NCBI GenBank assembly: GCA_046723645.1
Contig: JBKOUY010000150.1
Coordinates: 1-42,107 of the forward strand
Origin: DASQUK01 sp046723645
Lineage (GTDB): Bacteria > Actinomycetota > Acidimicrobiia > Acidimicrobiales > VFJN01
Reading direction: 5' to 3'
DNA length: 42,107 bases
Shown here: piece after piece, positions 7,038 to 15,020 of the stretch
Layout: each line of letters opens with the position of its first letter
How positions within the stretch are numbered: position 1 is the first letter of the stretch
Notes under the pieces: generated by a model
Database searches by the model: none
What the model was told of the DNA's origin: nothing
The model's input: the letters and a program-made list of their open reading frames with translations, nothing else
Made by a program: the position numbers and the translations under genes

Positions 7038-8354
7038 TCAGTAGACCGTGACTTCGGGGATCGGAACGACGAACTCGGCGCCCCACGCACGCGCATAAGC
7101 GAGCTGCTCGATGATCTCGTCCTTGAAGTTCCAGGGAAGGACCAGGATCACGTCGGGCTTGACCTCGGCGATCTTCTCCGGCGGATGGATCAGGATGTGG
7201 GTACCCGGCAGGAACCTCCCCTGCTTGTACGGGTTGCGATCCACGGTGAAGTCGATGAAGTCGGTGCGGATGCCGCAGTAGTTGAGGAGGGTGTTCCCCT
7301 TTCCGGGGGCTCCGTAGCCGACGACGGTCTTGCCGGCCCGCTTCGCCTCGATCAGGTACTCGAGGAGCTTCCGCTTTGTCTCACGTGCCCGCTCCTCGAA
7401 CACCGAGTACGTCCCGATGTCGGCATAGCCGGCTTCGAGCTCACGCGCACGAAGCGCCACCAGCGCCGCCGATTCCCCGAGCCGCTCGTTGGTCGTGTGG
7501 CACGCGTAGATCCGGAGCGACCCGCCGTGGGTCCACAGCTCGTCGACATCAAAGATCCGCAGGCCGTGGGCGGCGAAGATCCGCTCGGCGGACACCAGCG
7601 AGAAATAGGAGAAGTGCTCGTGATAGATGGTGTCGAACTGGTTCTGTTCGACGAGCTGCTGCAGGTGGGGAAACTCGATGGTGACGACACCCTCGGGCCG
7701 GAGCAGTGTGGTGACGCCCGCGACGAAGCCGTTCAGATCGGGCACCTGGGCGAGGACGTTGTTGCCGATGATCAGGTCGGCCACGGTTCCCTCGCCGACG
7801 AGCTTCGACGCAAGCTCGGCGCCGAAGAACTCGGTCAGCGTGGGGACGCCCTTGTCGACGGCCGCCCTGGCGACGTTGAGCGCCGGCTCGATGCCGAGTG
7901 CGGGGATGCCCTTCTCGACGAACCATTGGAGCAGGTAGCCATCGTTGCTGGCCACCTCGACCACGAGGCTGTCGGACGAGAGCTGCAGCCGCTCGGTGAT
8001 GAGGTCGACGTAATCGCGGCAATGAGCAAGCCAGGTATCGGAGTACGACGAGAAGTACGCGTACTCGGTGAAGATGTCCTCGGGGGTGACGTACTCCTGG
8101 AGCTGCACCAGGAAGCAGCGCTCACAGACATAGACCCTTAGTGGGTAGAAGGCCTCCATGGCGTTGACCCGGCTGGCCTCGATGTAGCTCTCGCACAGGG
8201 GCGACATCCCCAGGTCGACGAAGGTGTGCCGCAGCTCGGCGCCGCAGAAGCGGCAAGGTCCGCCGGTGGCACGGTCACTCGACGGCTTGGCTTCGGTCGG
8301 GGTCGCTTCGAAGCCACAGCGCGCCGTGCTGGACCGCGGAGGAACTGAAACCAC
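7038..8354 (-). CDS. Sugar C-methyltransferase, three-domain zinc-binding type
   Basis: A 438-residue protein with the layout of TylCIII/TcaB9-type NDP-sugar C-methyltransferases. The N-terminal zinc-binding domain has CRFC near residues 34-37 and a second CxxC pair, CERC, around 77-80. The central SAM domain has VVEVASNDGYLL, LGIEPALN and the HEHFSYFS active-site segment. The C-terminal domain contains VVGYGAPGKGNTLL. It transfers a methyl group to a keto-sugar carbon, giving a branched sugar. First gene of a four-gene minus-strand operon. The GTG start lies 30-100 nt downstream of a well-defined repeat operator. A decayed copy of this 5' region is at 15240-15556. Confidence 0.88.
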   Translation of the reverse strand: MVSVPPRSSTARCGFEATPTEAKPSSDRATGGPCRFCGAELRHTFVDLGMSPLCESYIEASRVNAMEAFYPLRVYVCERCFLVQLQEYVTPEDIFTEYAYFSSYSDTWLAHCRDYVDLITERLQLSSDSLVVEVASNDGYLLQWFVEKGIPALGIEPALNVARAAVDKGVPTLTEFFGAELASKLVGEGTVADLIIGNNVLAQVPDLNGFVAGVTTLLRPEGVVTIEFPHLQQLVEQNQFDTIYHEHFSYFSLVSAERIFAAHGLRIFDVDELWTHGGSLRIYACHTTNERLGESAALVALRARELEAGYADIGTYSVFEERARETKRKLLEYLIEAKRAGKTVVGYGAPGKGNTLLNYCGIRTDFIDFTVDRNPYKQGRFLPGTHILIHPPEKIAEVKPDVILVLPWNFKDEIIEQLAYARAWGAEFVVPIPEVTVY

Positions 8355-8392
8355 TATGCCGCCCCTGCCCTTGTTCGTCGTCCGGTGGCGTC

Positions 8393-8453
8393 AGTGTCAT
8401 TGGACGGGTTGAAGGAGTGCTGAAGGATAGCTGAGGGGTCACTTAAGGGCACG
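8393..8453 (-). promoter_or_regulatory. Operator of four 11-bp direct repeats with -10-like element
   Basis: On the plus strand TGAAG, TGAAG, TGAGG and TTAAG begin at 8410, 8421, 8432 and 8443, exactly one helical turn apart. Direct repeats at 11 bp are the binding mode of OmpR/PhoB-type winged-helix regulators, including SARPs. On the minus strand the repeats are followed by TGACACT (8399-8393), a plausible -10 whose transcript would reach the GTG at 8354 after ~30 nt. The same architecture recurs at 15496-15556. The regulator is not in the window. Confidence 0.6.
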
Positions 8454-8467
8454 CTGTCGCGACGACC

Positions 8468-8489
8468 CCGGTTGTCCTGTTACAACCGG
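8468..8489 (-). terminator. Perfect 8-bp inverted repeat downstream of the SDR gene
   Basis: CCGGTTGT and ACAACCGG are separated by 6 nt, about 50 nt past the stop of the minus-strand SDR gene and upstream of the methyltransferase promoter. There is no clear U-tract, so it could be a terminator hairpin or a protein-binding palindrome. Confidence 0.4.
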
Positions 8490-8536
8490 TCCTCAGGGGC
8501 GTCGGCCCCGCTCGCCGACGCGCCGTCGGGCGGGCG

Positions 8537-9298
8537 TCACAAGTCCTTCTTCGCCGGGCGTACGTGCATCTCGGTCACCTCTGCGGTCGGCGGCAATGCC
8601 AACACGCATACGACCACCTCTGCCACGTCCTCGGGCTGCACCAGCAGCTCGGGCCGGTAGACACGGCCCTCGCACGCATGGATCGCCTCTTGGCGAGGAG
8701 TGGCGGTCCGGCCAAGGTGGATCGTACAGACCCGGATGCGGTCGGCATTGACCTCCTCGCGCAGACTGTCGGCGACCGCGCGCATCGCGTGCTGCGTGGC
8801 GGCGAACTGGCTGGTCCCACCCGTGGCCCGAACGCCCTGCGAGGAATTGACGACGATGACGTCGGCAATTCGGCGTCCACCGGCAGCCTGCAGCGCGGGG
8901 AGCAGGGCCCGGGTGAGGGCGAACGGGGCACGCACGTTCGCCGCATACTGGGCGTCGAAGTCGGTCACTGAGGACTCGGCGACGGGCGCGCGCACATAAC
9001 CGCCGGCGCTGTGCACGAGATGGTCGAGGTGGCCGTGGCTGGCGACGAGCGCGGCGGCGAACGCATCGCGGGCGGCGTCATCGGTCAGGTCGAGCTGTTC
9101 CGCGACCAGGAGGCCGGGCCCGTCCGCTTCCTTCGCTAGGCCGGCGAGCCGCGTCTCGTCACGACCGATTGCGATGACCGTTGCACCTTCGCCGACGAGC
9201 TGGAGGGCGACGGCGCGGCCGATACCACTGGATGCGCCGGTGACCACTGCCACCCGCCCTGTGAGCCGATCGCTACGGCTAGTGCCCGGTCCGGTCAC
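8537..9298 (-). CDS. Short-chain dehydrogenase/reductase fold protein with altered catalytic site
   Basis: A 253-residue classical SDR. TGASSGIG (20-27) binds NAD(P), followed by HSAGG (the NAG-like motif), N121 and the serine motif VNSSQG (150-155). The catalytic YxxxK should fall at 165-169, but the sequence there reads FAATQ: Tyr is Phe and Lys is Gln. These are single readable codons (TTC, CAG) in an otherwise well conserved frame. Known SDR chemistry needs this Tyr/Lys pair, so the protein may be a non-catalytic binding or regulatory member, or catalyse something unusual. The GTG start overlaps the stop of the upstream 84-aa frame as GTGA. The C-terminus is MHVRPAKKDL. Confidence 0.8.
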   Translation of the reverse strand: MTGPGTSRSDRLTGRVAVVTGASSGIGRAVALQLVGEGATVIAIGRDETRLAGLAKEADGPGLLVAEQLDLTDDAARDAFAAALVASHGHLDHLVHSAGGYVRAPVAESSVTDFDAQYAANVRAPFALTRALLPALQAAGGRRIADVIVVNSSQGVRATGGTSQFAATQHAMRAVADSLREEVNADRIRVCTIHLGRTATPRQEAIHACEGRVYRPELLVQPEDVAEVVVCVLALPPTAEVTEMHVRPAKKDL

Positions 9299-9549
9299 GG
9301 GGCCGCCTCGTGCCGGTAGACGAGCCTCGAATCCGGGGGGGCAATGTCATGGGAGCGCCACGCCTTGTAAGGGAAACGGGTGTCGTCGGTGCGCCGCACG
9401 TGGTCCCGCATCGCCTCGGCCCGGGACAGCATGGTCGGCCGGCGGGCCCGGGACACCGCGCTGTGCTCCCCAAGGAGCCGCAGGTCATGGGCTCGCCAGC
9501 TCAAGCCGGTGGTGCCTGCCACCAAAACGTTGCTCGATCGTGCCCGCAT
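9295..9549 (-). CDS. Small hypothetical protein coupled to the SDR gene
   Basis: An 84-residue frame from ATG 9549, preceded by AAAGGA at a good distance (8 nt). It ends in a GTGA overlap with the SDR gene, the typical sign of translational coupling. I do not recognise the product. It is basic and Arg-rich, has no membrane segment, and contains TRFPYKAWRSHD near the C-terminus. It could also be the surviving 3' part of a longer gene: the same frame is open back to 9648. Codon use is less GC-biased than its neighbours. Confidence 0.45.
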   Translation of the reverse strand: MRARSSNVLVAGTTGLSWRAHDLRLLGEHSAVSRARRPTMLSRAEAMRDHVRRTDDTRFPYKAWRSHDIAPPDSRLVYRHEAAP

Positions 9550-9684
9550 CCACGTCGTCCTTTGCTCGTCGCGCCTGTCGCGAATCGCCCGCCGCAAGCT
9601 TGTCATCTCGGGCCAGATCCGGCATCCTGGCCGGAAGGCAGCGGGCACTGGTTCGCCGTTGGGCGGGAAAGCAGAGCGGGCAGC

Positions 9685-10602
9685 ATGACTTCAGTGCACC
9701 ATGATGCGGCGTTCACTGACGACGAGCGGCGCATGGCGCTCTACCAGGGCGACATCTTCCTGACGACTCCGGACGACGCCACACGGGCGTTCTGCACATT
9801 CACCCGGGAGCTGGCCGAGGAAGCGTTCGCCGGGCTCGACCCCGAGACGGCCCAGTACGACATGCCGGTCGAGCGCTACATCGAGATCCTCTCGGCGCTC
9901 AAGCCCCGCTTCATTCACCATCCCCGGTCCAAGGAGCTGCTGCGCACCGTCCTGGAGCGCCGGGGATGCGATCTCGAGCAGACCTATTTCGACGTCCCCC
10001 GGTTGCGCACATCGACGTCCGACGGGTACCTCACGTCCGGGATCGCCTATGCCTGGCACCCCCACCGCGACACCTGGTATTCGGCGCCGCTCAGCCAGCT
10101 CAATTTCTGGATGCCGGTCTACCCGATGGTGGCGGGCAACGCGATGGCGTTCCACCAGGATTACTTCGCCACCGACGTCGCGAACACGTCGAGCACCTAC
10201 AACTACTACGAGTGGAACCAGAAGCATCGTGCCGCGGCGTCGTCAAATATCGGCAGCGACGCCCGGCCATTGCCGGGGCCGACCGTTGGCATCGACCTCC
10301 GCAACCCCCTCGTTTTCGTCACGCCGGTCGGCGGCCTCATCCAATTCTCCGGGCAGCACCTCCACTCGAGCGTGCCGAACCACTCGGGGCGCACGCGCTT
10401 CTCGATCGACTTCCGCACCGTGCACATCGGTGACATCGAGGCCGGACGGGGCGCGCCGAACGTCGACGTCCACTGCTCGGGTTCGTCGATCCGGGATTTC
10501 ATGCGCGCCTCCGACCTCGGCCCCATGCCGGACCGGATCATCGAGCTGTTCAACGACGGCACCGAGGCGCGGGGAGACCTGGTGTTCAGCCGCGGGGGCT
10601 GA
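9685..10602 (+). CDS. Phytanoyl-CoA dioxygenase-like Fe(II)/2-oxoglutarate oxygenase
   Basis: A 305-residue protein. HRD at 127-129 (in AYAWHPHRDTWYS) is the HxD half of the iron-binding triad, and HLHSSVPNHSGRTRFSIDFR provides the distal histidine and the arginine that binds 2-oxoglutarate. The overall pattern resembles the phytanoyl-CoA dioxygenase family, which includes enzymes of sugar and antibiotic pathways such as StrG. It probably oxidises a sugar or nucleotide sugar made by the surrounding genes (inference). The start ATG 9685 was chosen because similarity begins there; the frame open upstream is antisense to the 84-aa gene. Convergent with the next gene, 16 nt apart. Confidence 0.75.
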   Translation: MTSVHHDAAFTDDERRMALYQGDIFLTTPDDATRAFCTFTRELAEEAFAGLDPETAQYDMPVERYIEILSALKPRFIHHPRSKELLRTVLERRGCDLEQTYFDVPRLRTSTSDGYLTSGIAYAWHPHRDTWYSAPLSQLNFWMPVYPMVAGNAMAFHQDYFATDVANTSSTYNYYEWNQKHRAAASSNIGSDARPLPGPTVGIDLRNPLVFVTPVGGLIQFSGQHLHSSVPNHSGRTRFSIDFRTVHIGDIEAGRGAPNVDVHCSGSSIRDFMRASDLGPMPDRIIELFNDGTEARGDLVFSRGG

Positions 10603-10618
10603 CCGCCACGACGTCCTT

Positions 10619-11770
10619 TCAGCCGTCGGCGCCTGGCTTCGGCCCCAGGGAATCCACATCCACCCAACGGCCGCCGGCGGCCTCGACCTCCGGCAGCGTC
10701 CGCCGTATCTCCCGCATCAAATCGGGCAGGAACAGGGCCACGGCATCAGGGCGCGCCGCGACGAGCTCGCCCGGCGCGACGACCGGGATGTCCGTTGCCG
10801 GCATACGACGTCCATGCTTGGCGCGCGATGCATCGGCAACGGCACCGAGCAGGCTGCGGTCGACGCCTGCGCGGCAGAGCAGGGCCACCGCGCGTGACGC
10901 AGCGCCGTAGCCCAGCACCGTTGACCCGGCCGCCTTCTGCTCGACCAGCCACAGGTGAAGCGCTTCGGCTCGGGCCACGGCGCTGTCCTGTAGGGCACGA
11001 ACCCGGGCCGGGTCCTCCACGCGCAGGACAGCCTCCTCGGCCAGAAGGTCGGCGACGCTGGCGTCCCGACCTGTGTCGACGGGGCTCCCGTCGTCAGCGT
11101 CGCCGCGGCGGGTGGCGGCCAGTAGGATGGTCCCTCCGTACAGCTCGAAGCGCCAGGCCTGGCGGGGAACAAAGCCCACCTCCGCCAGCATGCGACGCAA
11201 GACGGTGGTCGAGTAGTAGGCGTAGTGGCCGTGGCGCAGCGAGTTCCACTGGCCAAGCCGCATGATCGTGGCCAGCGAGTGGTATTGGAGCAGGAGGACA
11301 CCGCGCGGCGCCACCCGCGCAGCCCGCTCGGCCAGCGCCGTCGCCTGGTCGGCGCGGTGCATGAGCCCGAAGCAGTCGAGCACGACGTCGGCCCGGTCGC
11401 CGTCGTCCACCGGCACCAGCCCGCGCGCGGCGAGCAATGCCAACCAGGAGCCGCCGTGGGGGCTGCCGTATTCGGCGGTGCGTGCTCCAGTGGGCAGGAA
11501 GCCGGCGAGCGCCACCCGGTCGACGGCGTCCTCGGCTTGTTCGACGAGCGCTGTGGGCTCGGCTCCCCGTGGTTCCTCGGGAACTGTCGGATCGACCAAT
11601 AGCTGCGCGAGCCCGCAGGCGGCGCAGAGCCACATCTGCAATGGATAGGCCGGGTCGGGCCCGGGCTCTTCGACGGCCGGGAAGTGATCGGCGGCCGGTT
11701 GGTCGCCGAGATCGAGCACGATTTGGCCGTCGGTGGTGCGGCAGAAGCGGCAGCGATGGGGCTCGCTCAA
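10619..11770 (-). CDS. Second sugar C-methyltransferase-like protein (divergent)
   Basis: About 383 residues with the same three-part layout as the product of 7038-8354. An N-terminal CRFC...CAAC zinc-binding domain is followed by a SAM domain with AEYGSPHGGSW as a weak motif I and LRHGHYAYYSTTVL as the active-site segment. A C-terminal domain carries VLGYGAASRAV. The glycine-rich loop is degenerate compared with the paralogue, so activity is less certain. I chose TTG 11770 (preceded by GGGGGGCGAG). The in-frame ATG 11827 would overlap the divergent RmlC-like gene. Parts of this gene recur, decayed, at 15560-15840. Confidence 0.75.
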   Translation of the reverse strand: MSEPHRCRFCRTTDGQIVLDLGDQPAADHFPAVEEPGPDPAYPLQMWLCAACGLAQLLVDPTVPEEPRGAEPTALVEQAEDAVDRVALAGFLPTGARTAEYGSPHGGSWLALLAARGLVPVDDGDRADVVLDCFGLMHRADQATALAERAARVAPRGVLLLQYHSLATIMRLGQWNSLRHGHYAYYSTTVLRRMLAEVGFVPRQAWRFELYGGTILLAATRRGDADDGSPVDTGRDASVADLLAEEAVLRVEDPARVRALQDSAVARAEALHLWLVEQKAAGSTVLGYGAASRAVALLCRAGVDRSLLGAVADASRAKHGRRMPATDIPVVAPGELVAARPDAVALFLPDLMREIRRTLPEVEAAGGRWVDVDSLGPKPGADG

Positions 11771-11808
11771 CCGCTCGCCCCCCCGCGCCCTGCTGCCAAG
11801 ATGGGGGG

Positions 11809-12450
11809 ATGCAGGTGCGTACGACATCGTTGGCGGACGTGCTCGTGTTCGTACCCACGCCCCATCGCGACCACCGGGGGTTCTTCACGCGTACGTTCGA
11901 TGCCACCGTCGCGGCCGCGCACGGCGTCGACTCGGCCTCGTTCATCCAGGACTCGCAGTCCCGCTCCGGCCTCGGCACGGTGCGCGGGCTCCACACCCGA
12001 GCCGGGAGGGGCGAGGCCAAGCTCGTGCGCTGCGCCCGGGGTGCGATCCACGACGTGGTGGTGGACGCGCGCCCCGGGTCGCCCACCTTCGGCCGTCACG
12101 AGTCTTTTCGGCTCGACGACGAGCAGTTCTGGCACGTGTACATCCCTTATGGCCTGCTGCACGGCTTCCAGGTCCTGAGCGACCTCGCGGACGTGTGCTA
12201 CCGGATCGATAGGGAGCACGACCCTAGCGAAGACCGCGCTGTGCGTTACGACGATCCCCACCTGGCCATCTCTTGGCCGCTGCCGGTCGCCGAGATCAGC
12301 CCCCGGGACCGTGCCGCCGGTTCGTGGGCCGATCTGGTGGAAGGGACGGGGGGCCCCATGAGGGGCCCCCCGTGTGCGGACGCTGGCCGCTACTGGCCTG
12401 CGGCCCGGAACGTCGCCACCTGCATCACCCAGTTTGCCGCTCCGCTCTGA
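11809..12450 (+). CDS. RmlC-like dTDP-4-dehydrorhamnose 3,5-epimerase family protein
   Basis: A cupin of 213 codons. Family features are HRDHRGFF, QDSQSRS, VRGLH (catalytic His), LVRCARGAIHDVVVD, HVYIPYGLLHGF, CYRID and RYDDPHLAISWP with the catalytic Tyr and Asp region. RmlC epimerises C3 and C5 of a 4-keto-6-deoxy sugar. The family is usually ~180-200 residues. Here the recognisable part ends near residue 180, and the frame then runs through a 12-bp perfect hairpin into unrelated sequence to 12450, so the normal stop seems lost. No rmlA, rmlB or rmlD is present in the window. Confidence 0.78.
   Translation: MQVRTTSLADVLVFVPTPHRDHRGFFTRTFDATVAAAHGVDSASFIQDSQSRSGLGTVRGLHTRAGRGEAKLVRCARGAIHDVVVDARPGSPTFGRHESFRLDDEQFWHVYIPYGLLHGFQVLSDLADVCYRIDREHDPSEDRAVRYDDPHLAISWPLPVAEISPRDRAAGSWADLVEGTGGPMRGPPCADAGRYWPAARNVATCITQFAAPL
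12346..12373. terminator. Perfect 12-bp hairpin at the end of the RmlC-like gene
   Basis: ACGGGGGGCCCC, a 4-nt ATGA loop, then its exact complement GGGGCCCCCCGT. The stem is all G-C apart from one pair. It lies where the RmlC-like gene would be expected to end, but the open frame continues through it. No T-run follows. Confidence 0.55.
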
Positions 12451-12690
12451 GTCGCCCCGGCGCTGTAGGTGCCGACGCTCGTCGCCAGACCGTCGTTGAC
12501 GATGTCAGCGTCTATCGGGGTGGTGATGCGAGTGGTAAAGCCCGCCGAGGATCTGGTCGCGGCGTAGACGCATCTCGATGTCACCGACGAGGACCAGTGG
12601 GCCGCAGCTATCGGTCCGTCCGGCGGCGTGTCGATCGACGATCGGCGACGGGTCCTCGAAGTGGAACCTGCTGGATGTCGGCGCACGTCA
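12390..12690 (-). pseudogene. Remnant of the 3' end of a secreted beta-sandwich protein
   Basis: On the minus strand the last ~50 codons read SSAGFTTRITTPI, DADIVNDGLATSVGTYSA and WVMQVATFRAAGQ-stop. This is the style of the C-terminal strand set of large extracellular beta-sandwich proteins. Upstream the similarity moves into another frame (GDIEMRLRRDQI), so a frameshift and truncation are likely. No start or signal sequence is present. This stretch (12451-12687) holds no other gene. Confidence 0.4.
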
Positions 12691-13698
12691 CTGCACGCTG
12701 GCGGCTGACGACCCGCTCAGCACCAGACTCGTTCCGTCGACGGGGAGGAAGCCTCCCGACTTCCCAGCGAGCGCCTGCTCGAAGTACGTCGCGGTTCGCC
12801 GAAGCCCCTCGACGAGCGGCACCTCCGGTTGCCAGCCGAGCAATTCGCTCGCCAACGTGAGGTCGGGTCGGCGCCGGGTCGGGTCGTCGACGGGCAGTGG
12901 CTCGAACCGAATCTCTGACGCCGAACCGGTCACGTCGATGACGAGCCGGGCGAGGTCTAACACCGGATACTCGTCCGAGTTGCCGATGTTCACCGGCTGT
13001 TCGACGTCGCTGTCCAACAACCAAACGAGGCCTCGAACCGTATCGTCGACACAGCAGAAGCTGCGGGTCTGAGAGCCGTCGCCGTACACGGTTAGCGGCT
13101 TGCCTTCGAGGGCTTGAGCGAGGAAGTTCGAAACGACTCGCCCGTCGTTCAGTCGCATACGGGGCCCATACGTGTTGAAGATCCGAGCGATCCGGACCTC
13201 GACGCCGTGGTAACGGTGGTACGCCATGGCCATCGCCTCGGCGAAGCGCTTGGCCTCGTCGTAGACGCCTCGGGGACCGACCGGGTTGACATGCCCCCAA
13301 TACGACTCCGTCTGGGGATGCACCTGGGGGTCACCGTAGACCTCGCTAGTCGAGGCGAGGAAGTACCGGGCGCCCTTTGCCTTGGCGAGCCCGAGCGTGT
13401 TGTGGGTTCCGCGACTTCCGACCTTGAGCGTCTGGATCGGGAGTTCGAGGTAGTCCCTGGGCGACGCCGGGCTGGCCAGGTGCATGACCACATCGACCGA
13501 GCCAGGGACCCACACGTATTCGCTCACGTCGTGCCTCACCATCGTGAAGCGCGGTCGGGCGAAGAGGTGGTCGACGTTGGAGACCGAGCTGGTCGCGAAG
13601 TTGTCCATGGCCACGACTTCGTCGCCTCGGTCGAGCAGCGCTTCACACACGTGCGAGCCCAGGAACCCGCCTCCCCCGGTGACGACCACGCGTGCCAT
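12688..13698 (-). CDS. uxs: UDP-glucuronate decarboxylase (UDP-xylose synthase)
   Basis: A 336-residue extended SDR. VTGGGGFLGSH is the NAD-binding loop. HLASPASPRDY is characteristic of UDP-xylose synthases, STSEVYGDP is the serine segment and YDEAKRFAEA the YxxxK catalytic site. RIFNTYGPRMRLNDGRVVSN is also diagnostic. It converts UDP-glucuronate to UDP-xylose. It lies 23 nt downstream of the UDP-glucose dehydrogenase gene that makes its substrate, so the pair forms a two-step pathway. The last ~15 residues are less conserved and run towards the degenerate region below 12690. Confidence 0.9.
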   Translation of the reverse strand: MARVVVTGGGGFLGSHVCEALLDRGDEVVAMDNFATSSVSNVDHLFARPRFTMVRHDVSEYVWVPGSVDVVMHLASPASPRDYLELPIQTLKVGSRGTHNTLGLAKAKGARYFLASTSEVYGDPQVHPQTESYWGHVNPVGPRGVYDEAKRFAEAMAMAYHRYHGVEVRIARIFNTYGPRMRLNDGRVVSNFLAQALEGKPLTVYGDGSQTRSFCCVDDTVRGLVWLLDSDVEQPVNIGNSDEYPVLDLARLVIDVTGSASEIRFEPLPVDDPTRRRPDLTLASELLGWQPEVPLVEGLRRTATYFEQALAGKSGGFLPVDGTSLVLSGSSAASVQ

Positions 13699-13721
13699 TG
13701 ATCCGTTGCGTTCTCGGTGCG

Positions 13722-15020
13722 TCAGGTTCGGCCGATGGCCTGGTAGGCGAATCCCCGCCGCCGGAGCGCGTCTCGGTCGAGCAGATTCCGTGCGTCCACC
13801 ACTCGCGGCGCGGCGAGCATCTCTTTGACCTTGGCGAAGTCAAACCAGCGAAACTCGTCCCACTCCGTGAGGACGAGCAGTACGTCCGCCCCATCGCAGG
13901 CGCTGTAGGGGTCGTCGGCGATCTTGATGCCGTCGAGGTCCGAAGCGGCGCGGCTATCGAGCGGAGGAGTTACCGTCGGATCGAACGCCTGGACAGTCGC
14001 CCCCATGTTGCTGAGTCGTCGAATCACAGCCAGAGCCGGCGATTCCCTCAAGTCGTCAGTGCGTGCCTTGAACGTGAGGCCCCACACGGCCACACGCTTG
14101 CCGTCGAGCGATCCACCGACCGCATCTTTGGCCTTTTCAGCCACGCGGTCGAACTGCTCCTCGTTGACGCTGACCACGCCCCCGAGAAGATCGAAGTCGT
14201 AACCGGCATCCTCGGCGATGCGGATGAGAGCCCGCGTGTCCTTGGGGAGGCAGGAACCTCCAAACCCGGGACCAGGGCGAAGAAATTCCGAACCGATTCG
14301 CCGGTCGTAGCCGAGCCCGACCAGCACGTCGTTCACGTCCGCGCCGACGGCCTCGCATACCGCAGCAAGGGCGTTGACAAAGCTGATCTTCGTGGCGAGG
14401 AAGGCGTTCGCCGCATACTTGATCGTCTCGGCCGACGCTGGGTCGGTGACGATCCTCGGAGCGGAGATCCCGAGGTACACGGTGGCGATGCGGATGGCTA
14501 CCGATTGGTCCGAGGCACCAATGACGATCCGGTCAGGGTGGAGGAAGTCCTGCACGGCCGAACCCTCGCGGAGGAACTCCGGGTTCGACACGACAAAGAC
14601 GTCGTCGCGACCGAGGGCGCGCTCAACGACCAGCGTAGAACCCACCGGCACGGTGGACTTGTTGATCACCACCGCCTCTGAACCAAGCAGCGGTCCGATC
14701 TCACGTGCTGCAGCATTGATGAACGAGAGGTCGGCCGAGCCATCCGACCGCATTGGAGTCGGGACGCTCAGGTAGACGAACTCCGCCCCGGCCACCGCCT
14801 GGGCGGCCCCCAAGACGAAGCGCAGCCGTCCTTGGCCCAGTCCCTCGGCGACGAGGTGCGCGAGGCCGGGCTCGACGATCGGCAGGTCCCCCTGGCCGAG
14901 GCGGGCGATGCGATCGGCGTCGATGTCAGCGCACGTGACGTCGTGACCGAGGTGGGCGAGACATGCCCCGGTCGTCAGCCCGACGTACCCGCAACCGATG
15001 ACCGCGACTGTGCTACCCAT
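13722..15020 (-). CDS. ugd: UDP-glucose 6-dehydrogenase
   Basis: A 432-residue enzyme with VIGCGYVGLTTG (NAD site), SVPTPMRSDGSAD, STVPVGST, NPEFLREG, the catalytic GPGFGGSCLPKD with its cysteine, and VWGLTFKARTDDLRESP in the C-terminal UDP-binding domain. It oxidises UDP-glucose to UDP-glucuronate. ATG 15020 is preceded by GAGGAGAG. First gene of the ugd-uxs pair. The region upstream (15021-15875) contains only decayed genes, so the promoter probably lies just above 15060. Confidence 0.95.
   Translation of the reverse strand: MGSTVAVIGCGYVGLTTGACLAHLGHDVTCADIDADRIARLGQGDLPIVEPGLAHLVAEGLGQGRLRFVLGAAQAVAGAEFVYLSVPTPMRSDGSADLSFINAAAREIGPLLGSEAVVINKSTVPVGSTLVVERALGRDDVFVVSNPEFLREGSAVQDFLHPDRIVIGASDQSVAIRIATVYLGISAPRIVTDPASAETIKYAANAFLATKISFVNALAAVCEAVGADVNDVLVGLGYDRRIGSEFLRPGPGFGGSCLPKDTRALIRIAEDAGYDFDLLGGVVSVNEEQFDRVAEKAKDAVGGSLDGKRVAVWGLTFKARTDDLRESPALAVIRRLSNMGATVQAFDPTVTPPLDSRAASDLDGIKIADDPYSACDGADVLLVLTEWDEFRWFDFAKVKEMLAAPRVVDARNLLDRDALRRRGFAYQAIGRT

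Noticed and set aside
9611..9632. GGCCAG/CTGGCC inverted repeat as an operator
   Set aside because: A 6-bp GC palindrome is expected often by chance at this base composition; no second copy or promoter alignment supports it.
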